From positions 1-12,879 of the forward strand of contig JAHKLG010000026.1 of the NCBI GenBank assembly GCA_029856625.1: a DNA stretch of 12,879 nt, written 5' to 3'. The notes beneath the pieces were generated by a model, which saw only the letters and a list, made by a program, of their open reading frames with translations, was not told the origin of the DNA and made no database searches. Source of the DNA: Candidatus Njordarchaeota archaeon. GTDB taxonomy: Archaea; Asgardarchaeota; Njordarchaeia; Njordarchaeales; Njordarchaeaceae. Of the stretch, positions 6,344 to 12,203 are shown one piece after another; within the stretch, counting starts at the first letter, position 1, and every line of letters begins with the position of its first letter. Position numbers and translations under genes: made by a program.

Positions 6344-6353
6344 AATATAAAAA
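6344..6353 (-). promoter_or_regulatory. Predicted TATA box for aIF1A-rio1
   Basis: The minus strand reads TTTTTATATT, a good archaeal TATA element, about 56 bases before the aIF1A ATG. A start near 6322 would give a leader of about 34 bases. It suggests that aIF1A-rio1 is transcribed on its own rather than only by read-through from uL30. Confidence 0.5.
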
Positions 6354-6379
6354 CATTGGCTAAGAATAGTATTTTGGGA

Positions 6380-6940
6380 CTACATCATTCTTTCTAGAAG
6401 CAAATTTATATTCTCGCCCCAATAACCCCAAGAGCCCCCTATTTGATAACTCTTCTTTATGCTACCTCTATATCCGCCTCGTGGTGGATGCAGTCTGAAA
6501 ACTGGTTTGAGCCAGGGTAAATCTTTAAAACTTACCTTCCGCTCCCATAAAGCTTTTGCTAGTTCCTCTATGGAGGAGAACTCTCCTTTACTTAATTCTC
6601 TCACAAGTTCGTCTGTTAACCTCCTATTTCCGATAACTCTTCCACGTTTTTTCAATAACTCTAGAAATGTTTCAAAATTTATCTCTCCCCAAGCAATCGT
6701 TGTCTGAGCTTTCTGAAGCATTCCTTTATAAGAACTAGTAAGTGGTATTACTACAGCATGATGAGGCTTATGAAGCCTTAATAATTTAAGAGTATCTGCT
6801 ACGTCTTTCCTGATGTTAACTGTACCTCTAATTCTTACAACAGCTATCCATCGACCATCGGCTGGAATAGATGCTATTGGTCTGTGCCTCTTTTTCATCT
6901 CAATTAGCTCTAATGGACTAATCTTAGAACTTATTCTCAT
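6380..6940 (-). CDS. rpl30: Large-subunit ribosomal protein uL30
   Basis: This 186-residue protein is the long archaeal uL30. The conserved core is WIAVVRIRGTVNIRKDVADTLKLLRLHKPHHAVVIP (about residues 32-67). A helical central part (TFLELLKKRGRVIGNRRLT) follows, then the archaeal C-terminal extension ending in LHPPRGGYRGSIKKSYQIGGSWG. An in-frame ATG lies at 6958, directly after the uS5 stop. I prefer the ATG at 6940 because GGGGGAGG ends 6 bases before it and the family has no such N-terminal extra residues. uL30 binds 23S rRNA near the 5S region. It is the last ribosomal gene in this run. uL15 and SecY, which normally follow it, are absent. Confidence 0.95.
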   Translation of the reverse strand: MRISSKISPLELIEMKKRHRPIASIPADGRWIAVVRIRGTVNIRKDVADTLKLLRLHKPHHAVVIPLTSSYKGMLQKAQTTIAWGEINFETFLELLKKRGRVIGNRRLTDELVRELSKGEFSSIEELAKALWERKVSFKDLPWLKPVFRLHPPRGGYRGSIKKSYQIGGSWGYWGENINLLLERMM

Positions 6941-6946
6941 CTTTAT

Positions 6947-6954
6947 CCTCCCCC
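6947..6954 (-). promoter_or_regulatory. Shine-Dalgarno site of uL30
   Basis: GGGGGAGG on the minus strand sits 6 bases before the ATG at 6940 and 3' of the in-frame ATG at 6958. It therefore argues for the shorter protein. Confidence 0.6.
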
Positions 6955-6958
6955 TCAT

Positions 6959-7600
6959 CTATAACAATGTGTACGTCTTAACTAATGCATCATAGACTGC
7001 TTTCGCGAAATTTATATGAGTCCTAGTATTGCCAAAGGTTTTTGTCCAGACATCTCTGATTCCTGCTAAACTCAGCACTCGTTTAGCCACATCTCCTGCT
7101 ACAAGCCCTAGTCCTCTAGGTGCTGGAAAAAGAATAATTCTTACACTTCCGCATTTTCCCTCTACCTTAAAGGGCACACTATGGGGTTGCCCACATCTAC
7201 ATTCCCAGCTTCCGCATCCTCTAAGCACTGGAGCTAAGTTCTTCTTTGCTCTTTTTAACGCTTTAATTATAGCCTCTCTCTGTTCTGGATGTTTTCCCAT
7301 ACCAACGCCTATATACCCATCTCCATTACCAACAACCACCAAGACTCGGAACGAATTTCTTCTACCCGAATCCGTAGTTCTCCTCACAATATTTACATCG
7401 AGTACCTCCGCCCTTAAATCGGGAACTAGCCAGTCTACAATCTGCCATTCTGGAATTCTCTTTGTAATCGCAAATATCTCATCCACTGATTGAATTCTTC
7501 CCTCCTTCACTAATTTACCGATCTTTGTCATTGGCCTCCAACTAGTCTCAAGTTCTTCACGAGGAGTTACTGGATCTGGTATCTCCCTAAACTTAACCAT
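6959..7600 (-). CDS. rps5: Small-subunit ribosomal protein uS5
   Basis: This 213-residue protein is archaeal uS5. It has an N-terminal tail (EIPDPVTPREELETSWRP), an S5 double-stranded-RNA-binding-like domain (RRTTDSGRRNSFRVLVVVGNG, then DGYIGVGMGKHPEQREAI) and a C-terminal S5 domain (APRGLGLVAGDVAKRVLSLAG). The insert GCGSWECRCGQPHSVPF, with three Cys and a His, is typical of archaeal and eukaryotic S5 and may bind metal. uS5 lies at the mRNA entry channel and affects decoding accuracy. The ATG at 7600 is preferred to the in-frame GTG at 7609 because GGTG (7607-7610) stands 6 bases upstream of the ATG. It is followed immediately by uL30. A 67-base gap separates it from uL18, unusually wide for this cluster. 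Confidence 0.96.
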   Translation of the reverse strand: MVKFREIPDPVTPREELETSWRPMTKIGKLVKEGRIQSVDEIFAITKRIPEWQIVDWLVPDLRAEVLDVNIVRRTTDSGRRNSFRVLVVVGNGDGYIGVGMGKHPEQREAIIKALKRAKKNLAPVLRGCGSWECRCGQPHSVPFKVEGKCGSVRIILFPAPRGLGLVAGDVAKRVLSLAGIRDVWTKTFGNTRTHINFAKAVYDALVKTYTLL

Positions 7601-7652
7601 AAGTAACACCGCTCTCCAACATTTCGGATAGTTAATTGAGACAGTTCATTAA

Positions 7653-7666
7653 AGATAAAAAATATT
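7653..7666 (-). promoter_or_regulatory. Possible internal promoter before uS5
   Basis: The minus strand reads AATATTTTTTATCT in the 67-base gap between uL18 and uS5, about 55-65 bases before the uS5 ATG. It resembles a TATA element and would allow a start near 7630. The T-run could instead be a weak terminator after uL18. Confidence 0.3.
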
Positions 7667-7667
7667 C

Positions 7668-8303
7668 TTATTCCTCAAATTCGTCTTTAACAAGCTCAGG
7701 TGGTTCGACGCCAAATGCTTTCGCTATATTATTTAACGTTTTCTCAAACTCTTCCGGAATCTTTTCTGGATCTAATCCTTGGGAAATATAACCGCTGAAC
7801 TGCCTCTTGTATTTTTCTGGATCATTTTCCTTGAGAAGACGCGCATAATTCGCTATGTGTTCCCCTTTAATCCTAGAAATCTCAGGAAGAATCTCCTCGC
7901 CATGTGGGATTTCTACACCAGCGTCCACTAATCCCTTCAGAGCCGCGTATAACCTGTTTCCCTTCGTTGATCTCTGAGGGCCGATATCAAGAATAGCCTC
8001 TTTAATACCCGCTTTTAAAGCCTTGAGACCCGCTAAGTAACCAGTTAAATATGCTGCTGGAACATTCCCCCTGTTATATCTCCAACCATATTTAGTCAAT
8101 TCAGTGGATTTCGTAAATACTAATGTTTCATCTCCTTCAAGTTTTGCTCTTACAAAGTGGATAACAATATTCCGGAGACTCTTACGCACAACAGCGCGTA
8201 TCTTTCCTGATATAACCATTTTATACCGAGCTCTATAATCCGTTCTTCCTTCTCTCCTCCTCCTAAAAGGTACTCTATATCTCGGTCCATACTTTCTTGG
8301 CAT
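7668..8303 (-). CDS. rpl18: Large-subunit ribosomal protein uL18
   Basis: This 211-residue protein is archaeal uL18, the 5S rRNA-binding protein. The basic start (MPRKYGPRYRVPFRRRREGRTDYRARYKMV) is the conserved archaeal/eukaryotic lead. The S11-like core follows with RAVVRKSLRNIVIHFV, the segment TKYGWRYNRGNVPAAYLTGYLAG and AILDIGPQRSTKGNRLYAALKGLVDAGVEIPHG. An acidic helical tail runs from about residue 165. GAGGCTGAT upstream of the ATG can serve as ribosome binding site. It is 23 bases after eL19, in standard spc order. The length is slightly above the usual archaeal size of about 195 residues, because of the C-terminal tail. Confidence 0.96.
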   Translation of the reverse strand: MPRKYGPRYRVPFRRRREGRTDYRARYKMVISGKIRAVVRKSLRNIVIHFVRAKLEGDETLVFTKSTELTKYGWRYNRGNVPAAYLTGYLAGLKALKAGIKEAILDIGPQRSTKGNRLYAALKGLVDAGVEIPHGEEILPEISRIKGEHIANYARLLKENDPEKYKRQFSGYISQGLDPEKIPEEFEKTLNNIAKAFGVEPPELVKDEFEE

Positions 8304-8326
8304 TCTTATCAGCCTCTAAATAATTT

Positions 8327-8848
8327 TTACTTACTTTGAACCTGCTCAGCCATTTCTTTTTCATACTTTTCAAGATCCTCTATCGACTCTATCGGCTTGA
8401 GATTTAACCTATGCTCTTTTATATATGTGATAACGTGTGCCTTGCTTCTGAAAACTCCCGCTTTGGCTAATCTTCTTAGCTTATTATACGTTCTTCTAGA
8501 AATCACACCCGCATTTTTCAGTCTCCTGAGAATCTTCCTGATAGCTCTTATTCTGAGGACCCAAACCATTGAGCCCCCCATCCTAGCCTTCTTTGACCCC
8601 TTCCTTTTACCAGGCCCTCTTCTCCTCCCTTTACGCCTCTTCTCTTCACGCTCCCTAGCCCTATGTCTACTCACACCTCTAATAGGTCTCTTCCATATCT
8701 TCCTCTCCTTAATAAGCCTCTTTATGTCCTCCTTAGTAACAGCTTTTTCGACCTCATCTAATGCTTCTGGATCAATCCATACACGGTGAATACCAACGCC
8801 GAGTATTTCAGCTGCCATCCTTCTTTGAGGCAGCAAGCTCTTTGTCAT
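8327..8848 (-). CDS. rpl19e: Large-subunit ribosomal protein eL19
   Basis: This 173-residue protein is eL19. The N-terminal domain contains LLPQRRMAAEILGVGIHRVWIDPEALDEV and IKRLIKERKIWKRPIRGVSRHRARE. A very basic linker (KRRKGRRRGPGKRKGSKKAR) leads to the second helical domain (WVLRIRAIRKILRRLKNAGVISRRTYNKLRRLAKAGVFRSKAH). It takes part in an inter-subunit bridge in archaeal and eukaryotic ribosomes. Its C-terminal end (about residues 152-173) is an acidic extra segment beyond the usual length of about 150. The start codon overlaps the stop of eL32 by 4 bases (ATGA), so translation is coupled. Confidence 0.96.
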   Translation of the reverse strand: MTKSLLPQRRMAAEILGVGIHRVWIDPEALDEVEKAVTKEDIKRLIKERKIWKRPIRGVSRHRAREREEKRRKGRRRGPGKRKGSKKARMGGSMVWVLRIRAIRKILRRLKNAGVISRRTYNKLRRLAKAGVFRSKAHVITYIKEHRLNLKPIESIEDLEKYEKEMAEQVQSK

Positions 8849-9366
8849 TCTTCCTCAACCTCCTCCTCGCCCATCTCCTCTTCCACTTCTTCTTCCGTAC
8901 CTTCCTCGACTTCTTCCACACCCTCTGCTCTTTCCTCGCCACTTATCTCCAACTCAAGTCTTGCTTCTGCCCTTCCAGGATTTAAGACCCTTATTCCAAA
9001 CCTTCTAGCAAACTTTAGTATTTCGATCCTTTTTCTAATACCTACAGTTCTAGCTATTCTAACCACTTGGTTTAATGGATCAACATTATACAGATCCTCA
9101 ACTTTATAGACCAATACTTCTTCTTTCCCACTTGGATGAAGATACCTCACTTTTCGGGGAGATCTATAACCTACCTTGACAAGTGGTGGTTTACCCTTTA
9201 TCTGCAATCTTACTTTATTATCTTTTCCTCTTGGCCTCCTCCAATTCTCATCTAACTTCTTCCAAATCCAAGAATATGGTCTAATAAATTTCCTCTTCCT
9301 CTTCTTCTTTATCCTCATTAATCTTTCTAATTCGGTTTTTGTTATATTCGAAAGCGGGAGAACCAT
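8845..9366 (-). CDS. rpl32e: Large-subunit ribosomal protein eL32 with a Glu-rich C-terminal tail
   Basis: This 173-residue protein is eL32. The core has KKRKRKFIRPYSWIWKKLDENWRRPRG, then VKVGYRSPRKVRYLHPSGKEEVLVY and IRKRIEILKFARRFGIRVLNP. The last 30 residues are a tail with 19 Glu and only one basic residue, coded at 8848-8937. This is an unusual end for a basic rRNA-binding protein of normally about 130 residues. The ATG at 9366 is chosen over the in-frame GTG at 9393 because GGAGGCG (9374-9380) lies 7 bases upstream of it. The stop overlaps the eL19 start. An 88-base gap separates it from uL6. Confidence 0.94.
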   Translation of the reverse strand: MVLPLSNITKTELERLMRIKKKRKRKFIRPYSWIWKKLDENWRRPRGKDNKVRLQIKGKPPLVKVGYRSPRKVRYLHPSGKEEVLVYKVEDLYNVDPLNQVVRIARTVGIRKRIEILKFARRFGIRVLNPGRAEARLELEISGEERAEGVEEVEEGTEEEVEEEMGEEEVEEE

Positions 9367-9373
9367 AAGTATT

Positions 9374-9380
9374 CGCCTCC
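9374..9380 (-). promoter_or_regulatory. Shine-Dalgarno site of eL32
   Basis: GGAGGCG on the minus strand, 7 bases before the ATG at 9366, lies inside the longer reading frame that begins at the GTG at 9393. It supports the shorter start. Confidence 0.6.
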
Positions 9381-9453
9381 GGGGATCTAACACATCGACC
9401 TTTAATCATTGCATATGCTCATTTACCCCAGGGTCTATCATCTCCTCTCCGTC

Positions 9454-10095
9454 TTATTCCTCACCCTCCCTAGTAACCATATACCTCCATACACCATCTT
9501 GGAAGACCCTCGGATCCTTTTTGAACTTGCCCCTCAACTTACACGCTTCATGCAAATTAGCGCTGGTTTGGCTAACAGCCTCTAGATCCGGACCTTTAAT
9601 GATGACCTCATCAGGAATATCCGAACCCGGCTGAAGAGTTACTTCGACAACCGTTTGATCACCCACTATTGGTACTTTTATCTTATCTTTACGACCATAA
9701 AAGTTCTCAATAATTATGTATCGTCCCTCCACTCTTACCCTGATTGGGAAGTGAGCGTAAACTACTTTATGCTTGTATATGAACCATCTCTGAACCCCTT
9801 CAATCATTTTCTTGATTTTAGTGGCTACCGTGCCAAGTGGTTTGATTTGCTTATCCTTTTTAGCTGGTGTTGCAACAATTATTTTATCGCCCATGTGAAT
9901 AATATACAATTCCTTTATGTGCGAAAAGTCTTTTTCTACACGACCCTTTGGTCCTTCCACTCTTACTTTTTTCCCCTCAACAGTCACTTTTACTCCTTTT
10001 GGAATAGGTATCTCTTCATAATCTATTCCTATTATCCAAGGATTCTTTATCGCCTCGAGTACAGCCTTCTCATCAAATAATGGTTCTAAACTCAT
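9454..10095 (-). CDS. rpl6: Large-subunit ribosomal protein uL6
   Basis: This 213-residue protein is archaeal uL6. Two tandem L6 alpha/beta repeats are visible. The first holds EEIPIPKGVKVTVEGKKVRVEGPKGRVEKDF, then GTVATKIKKMIEGVQRWF. The second is about residues 105-190, with FPIRVRVEGRYIIIENFYGRKDKIKVPI and DEVIIKGPDLEAVSQTSANLHEACKLR. The C-terminal FQDGVWRY is typical of archaeal and eukaryotic L9/L6. uL6 binds 23S rRNA near the GTPase centre. The ATG has GGGGGGT about 6 bases upstream. It sits 15 bases after uS8. The N-terminal 20 residues (EPLFDEKAVLEAIKNPWIIG) are an extra lead not common in the family, but the ribosome binding site fits this start. Confidence 0.95.
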   Translation of the reverse strand: MSLEPLFDEKAVLEAIKNPWIIGIDYEEIPIPKGVKVTVEGKKVRVEGPKGRVEKDFSHIKELYIIHMGDKIIVATPAKKDKQIKPLGTVATKIKKMIEGVQRWFIYKHKVVYAHFPIRVRVEGRYIIIENFYGRKDKIKVPIVGDQTVVEVTLQPGSDIPDEVIIKGPDLEAVSQTSANLHEACKLRGKFKKDPRVFQDGVWRYMVTREGEE

Positions 10096-10110
10096 TAATA
10101 ACCCCCCATC

Positions 10111-10503
10111 CTAATATACGTACGCGATTAGTCTCCCACCAACCCTTCGCTTTTTAGCCTCCTCATGCGTCAGTACTCCTTGAGGTGTACTAATTATTAG
10201 TAACCCCATCGTATATGCTGGAAGATATTTTCTCTCCCACTCTTCTATCTCTCTCCACTTAACTGAAAAACGCGGTTTTATAGCTCCTATATTATGAATC
10301 CTCCCCTTAAGAGTAACCTTAAAGATCCCACCTCGAAAATTCTCGATATACTCAAAGTCCTCAATATATCCGTATTCCTTTAAGATTTTAAGCACCGCTC
10401 TCAACAGTTTTGATGCTGGATGCAAGTAAACTACCTTTTTACCAACCATTTCCGCATTTTTTATAGTAGCTAAGGAATCTGCAAACGGATCAAGACGAAC
10501 CAT
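10111..10503 (-). CDS. rps8: Small-subunit ribosomal protein uS8
   Basis: This 130-residue protein has the exact usual length of archaeal uS8. It begins with DPFADSLATIKNAEMVGKK and includes PASKLLRAVLKILKEYGYIEDFEYI, the strand FKVTLKGRIHNIGAIKPRF, and the end GLLIISTPQGVLTHEEAKKRRVGGRLIAYVY. uS8 binds helix 21 of 16S rRNA early in small-subunit assembly. The start ATG follows the uS14 stop by 6 bases, and a GGTGA that contains that stop serves as ribosome binding site. Confidence 0.97.
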   Translation of the reverse strand: MVRLDPFADSLATIKNAEMVGKKVVYLHPASKLLRAVLKILKEYGYIEDFEYIENFRGGIFKVTLKGRIHNIGAIKPRFSVKWREIEEWERKYLPAYTMGLLIISTPQGVLTHEEAKKRRVGGRLIAYVY

Positions 10504-10509
10504 GACCCG

Positions 10510-10728
10510 TCACCCGCGGTGAATACTTGACTTCTTGAAACCTAGTAGGTGATAAACTTCTCGAATACAACGCCTACAGATATAGAGCCCATATTTCCTA
10601 ATCACGCCTCTCGTTGTTCCACATCTTCTACAACGATGAACCCTTTTACCCCTAGTCTCATAAATTTGCCTTCTCCACTCATCTATCTTTATCTTTAACT
10701 TGCTCACTGGTGCTGGTTTCTCACTCAT
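10510..10728 (-). CDS. rps14: Small-subunit ribosomal protein uS14, zinc-binding type, with N-terminal extension
   Basis: This 72-residue protein is archaeal uS14. The zinc ribbon is HRCRRCGTTRGVIRKYGLYICRRCIREV, with two CxxC pairs, followed by the family end LGFKKSS. Usual archaeal length is about 54, so this form has about 20 extra N-terminal residues (including KLKIKIDEWRRQIYETRG). In-frame ATGs also occur at 10758, 10749 and 10734. The one at 10728 is preferred because GGGATG lies just upstream, but the start is not certain. It is the first ribosomal gene of the run. uL5, normally before it, is missing, and a TATA box lies right after the YjbQ stop, so it probably heads its own transcript. 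Confidence 0.92.
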   Translation of the reverse strand: MSEKPAPVSKLKIKIDEWRRQIYETRGKRVHRCRRCGTTRGVIRKYGLYICRRCIREVYHLLGFKKSSIHRG

Positions 10729-10788
10729 TCGCATCCCTTTGGAACACATTATGTGCATTATGATAATTGTTAGAAGTGAACATGAAAG

Positions 10789-10798
10789 AAATTTAAAA
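10789..10798 (-). promoter_or_regulatory. Predicted TATA box for the uS14-uL30 ribosomal operon
   Basis: The minus strand reads TTTTAAATTT, immediately after the YjbQ stop codon and about 60-70 bases before the uS14 ATG. A start near 10768 would leave a leader of about 40 bases. It suggests that the truncated spc cluster begins its own transcript here. Confidence 0.5.
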
Positions 10799-10799
10799 C

Positions 10800-11219
10800 C
10801 TATTCTTCACCCATAACGGTTACGACAACCCTCCTTCTCCTAGGCCGCGTATCAAGCTCCAAAAATACGATTTGCTGCCAGGTTCCTAAGAGAAGTCTAC
10901 CATTTTCTACTGGAATAATAAGAGAAGGACCTACTATACTAGCTTTTACATGACTCCGACCGTTATCATCTCCCCATCTTTTGTGATGCTCATATTCTAT
11001 ATCAGATGGTGCGATTCGAGCCAATGCTCTTGCGAGATCCTTCCTCAGCCCCGGCTCATATTCCATCGTGGTAATTGCTGCTGTCGACCCTACTACAAAA
11101 ACATTAACTAATCCATTCCTTATATTGCTCCTCTTAACAATATCCTCTACACGATGAGTAATGTCAATATAATCATTCTCACCACCCGTTTCAAATTCGA
11201 TTACTTCGCGGTAAATCAT
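10800..11219 (-). CDS. yjbQ: YjbQ/UPF0047 family protein
   Basis: This 139-residue protein is a clear member of the YjbQ (UPF0047) family. It has the conserved Glu53 in TTMEYEPGL, the His pair at 78-79 (EYEHHKRWGDDNGRSH, with His90), and the signature GRLLLGTWQQIVFLELDTRPRRR (GTWQ at 112-115). The His residues line a predicted metal site. Some bacterial members have weak thiamine-phosphate synthase activity, but the physiological role is unsettled. The ATG at 11219 is chosen over the GTG at 11228 because GAGGGGTGAT (11224-11233) is a near-perfect Shine-Dalgarno for it. It precedes uS14 on the same strand but a promoter lies between them. It is divergent from the zinc-ribbon gene. Confidence 0.92.
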   Translation of the reverse strand: MIYREVIEFETGGENDYIDITHRVEDIVKRSNIRNGLVNVFVVGSTAAITTMEYEPGLRKDLARALARIAPSDIEYEHHKRWGDDNGRSHVKASIVGPSLIIPVENGRLLLGTWQQIVFLELDTRPRRRRVVVTVMGEE

Positions 11220-11223
11220 ATAT

Positions 11224-11233
11224 ATCACCCCTC
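11224..11233 (-). promoter_or_regulatory. Shine-Dalgarno site of the YjbQ gene
   Basis: GAGGGGTGAT on the minus strand closely matches the archaeal anti-Shine-Dalgarno and ends 4 bases before the ATG at 11219. It contains the in-frame GTG at 11228, which therefore is not the start. Confidence 0.65.
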
Positions 11234-11284
11234 ACAACAACATATCTATTGTACAATTCTCCTTAATGAAAACGGTGTTCTAGA

Positions 11285-11806
11285 ATGAATAAGAGGAACA
11301 ATGAGGAGAAAAAATTATTGGATAAAATGAAAGAACTACTATTACGCGGAGAAAGAATGCTTGGAGAAGTCTGTCCCAAGTGTGGAACCCCCCTCTTCTT
11401 AATTAAGGAAACAGGCCTTAAGTACTGCCCGAGATGCAATGTCTATTTAGCGACCCCCGAAGAATTAGAGAGAGCAAAAATTGACAAGAGCATGCTCAAG
11501 ATCATGGATTTCAATGAGTATTGGGGAAGAAAAGAAGCAGAGAAATTAACTAAAGAGGAAGAGAAAAAAGGAGAGATAGAAAAAATAAAGGAGGAGAAAA
11601 AAGTATTACCACACCCAACCCCACACAAAGCTATAACACCAGATACCGCCAAAGTGCTTGATGCTTTAGATGAATTAATAATAACAGTAATAGAGAGATT
11701 AATTATGAGGCTAGATCGAGAAGAAGCCCCCGTTGAAAAATTATTTGAATGGTTGTTCCTTTTAGTAAAGCTGAGAAAAAGTGTTTATAATGAGTCTAAA
11801 CAATAA
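11285..11806 (+). CDS. Autoantigen p27 / UPF0148 zinc-ribbon protein
   Basis: This 173-residue protein has the Sjogren's syndrome/scleroderma autoantigen 1 (UPF0148) zinc ribbon near its start: LLLRGERMLGEVCPKCGTPLF followed by GLKYCPRC, with Cys30, Cys33, Cys48 and Cys51. Residues 70-115 are a highly charged Lys/Glu stretch, probably a coiled or disordered linker. The C-terminal part (about 125-170) is helical. The function of the family is unknown; a role with RNA or centromere-like complexes has been suggested only in eukaryotes. GGTG (11274-11277) lies 7 bases before the ATG. It is divergent from the YjbQ gene and its end overlaps the next gene by 17 bases, so those two are translationally coupled. 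Confidence 0.88.
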   Translation: MNKRNNEEKKLLDKMKELLLRGERMLGEVCPKCGTPLFLIKETGLKYCPRCNVYLATPEELERAKIDKSMLKIMDFNEYWGRKEAEKLTKEEEKKGEIEKIKEEKKVLPHPTPHKAITPDTAKVLDALDELIITVIERLIMRLDREEAPVEKLFEWLFLLVKLRKSVYNESKQ

Positions 11807-12203
11807 TACTACCAAAGTACTTTACCAGAAAATTAATGTAGATAATGACGAAGTAGAGAATCTATTTAATGAGATTCTATCAAAGCCCGGAATAGAACAG
11901 GTCATAATATGTGATACTTCACAGAAAATATTACGTACCACGATGCCCTTAAGCCAGGCAAGGGAAATTGTATCAGGATTCTTCAAAGCATTTCAGAAAA
12001 TCACCGAACGATTAAGAAAATATGGCAAAGGAGCTTCAAAACTCATTAGTATGAGACTTTATTTAGATAATTACCGCTACTTATACATAATAAGAGGAAG
12101 AAAAATCATAACAATCATTCTACAAAAAAGCGAAGCGTCACCAATCGAGAAATTCCTAATCAACATTCTCAGGAAAATTGATAAAAGCATTGAAGAGATC
12201 TAA
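11790..12203 (+). CDS. Second Roadblock/LC7-like protein
   Basis: This 137-residue protein shows a Roadblock/LC7-like order. A first helix (NDEVENLFNEILSKPG) is followed by a strand pair (IEQVIICDTSQKILRTT), a central helix (LSQAREIVSGFFKAFQKITERL) and strands (KLISMRLYLDNYRYLYIIRGRKIITIIL). It ends in a helix (PIEKFLINILRKIDKSI). It is more diverged from the usual domain than the copy at 4612, and I see no close similarity between the two. The start is probably the ATG at 11790, though a GTG at 11781 is in frame. It overlaps the zinc-ribbon gene by 17 bases, so the two products may work together; that is inference. Its 3' end overlaps the convergent transglutaminase-like gene by 48 bases. 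Confidence 0.65.
   Translation: MSLNNNTTKVLYQKINVDNDEVENLFNEILSKPGIEQVIICDTSQKILRTTMPLSQAREIVSGFFKAFQKITERLRKYGKGASKLISMRLYLDNYRYLYIIRGRKIITIILQKSEASPIEKFLINILRKIDKSIEEI

Noticed and set aside
7029..7493. Plus-strand open frame of 154 codons opposite uS5
   Set aside because: It is antisense to an unmistakable uS5 gene and reads Ser/Pro/Thr-rich text typical of a shadow frame.
8786..9109. Ser-rich plus-strand frame opposite eL32
   Set aside because: The Ser runs are the reverse complement of the Glu-rich tail codons of eL32, not a real protein.
9655..10080. Plus-strand open frame of 141 codons opposite uL6, rich in Tyr and Phe
   Set aside because: It could be mistaken for a membrane protein, but it is the mirror of the uL6 gene with no start signal of its own.
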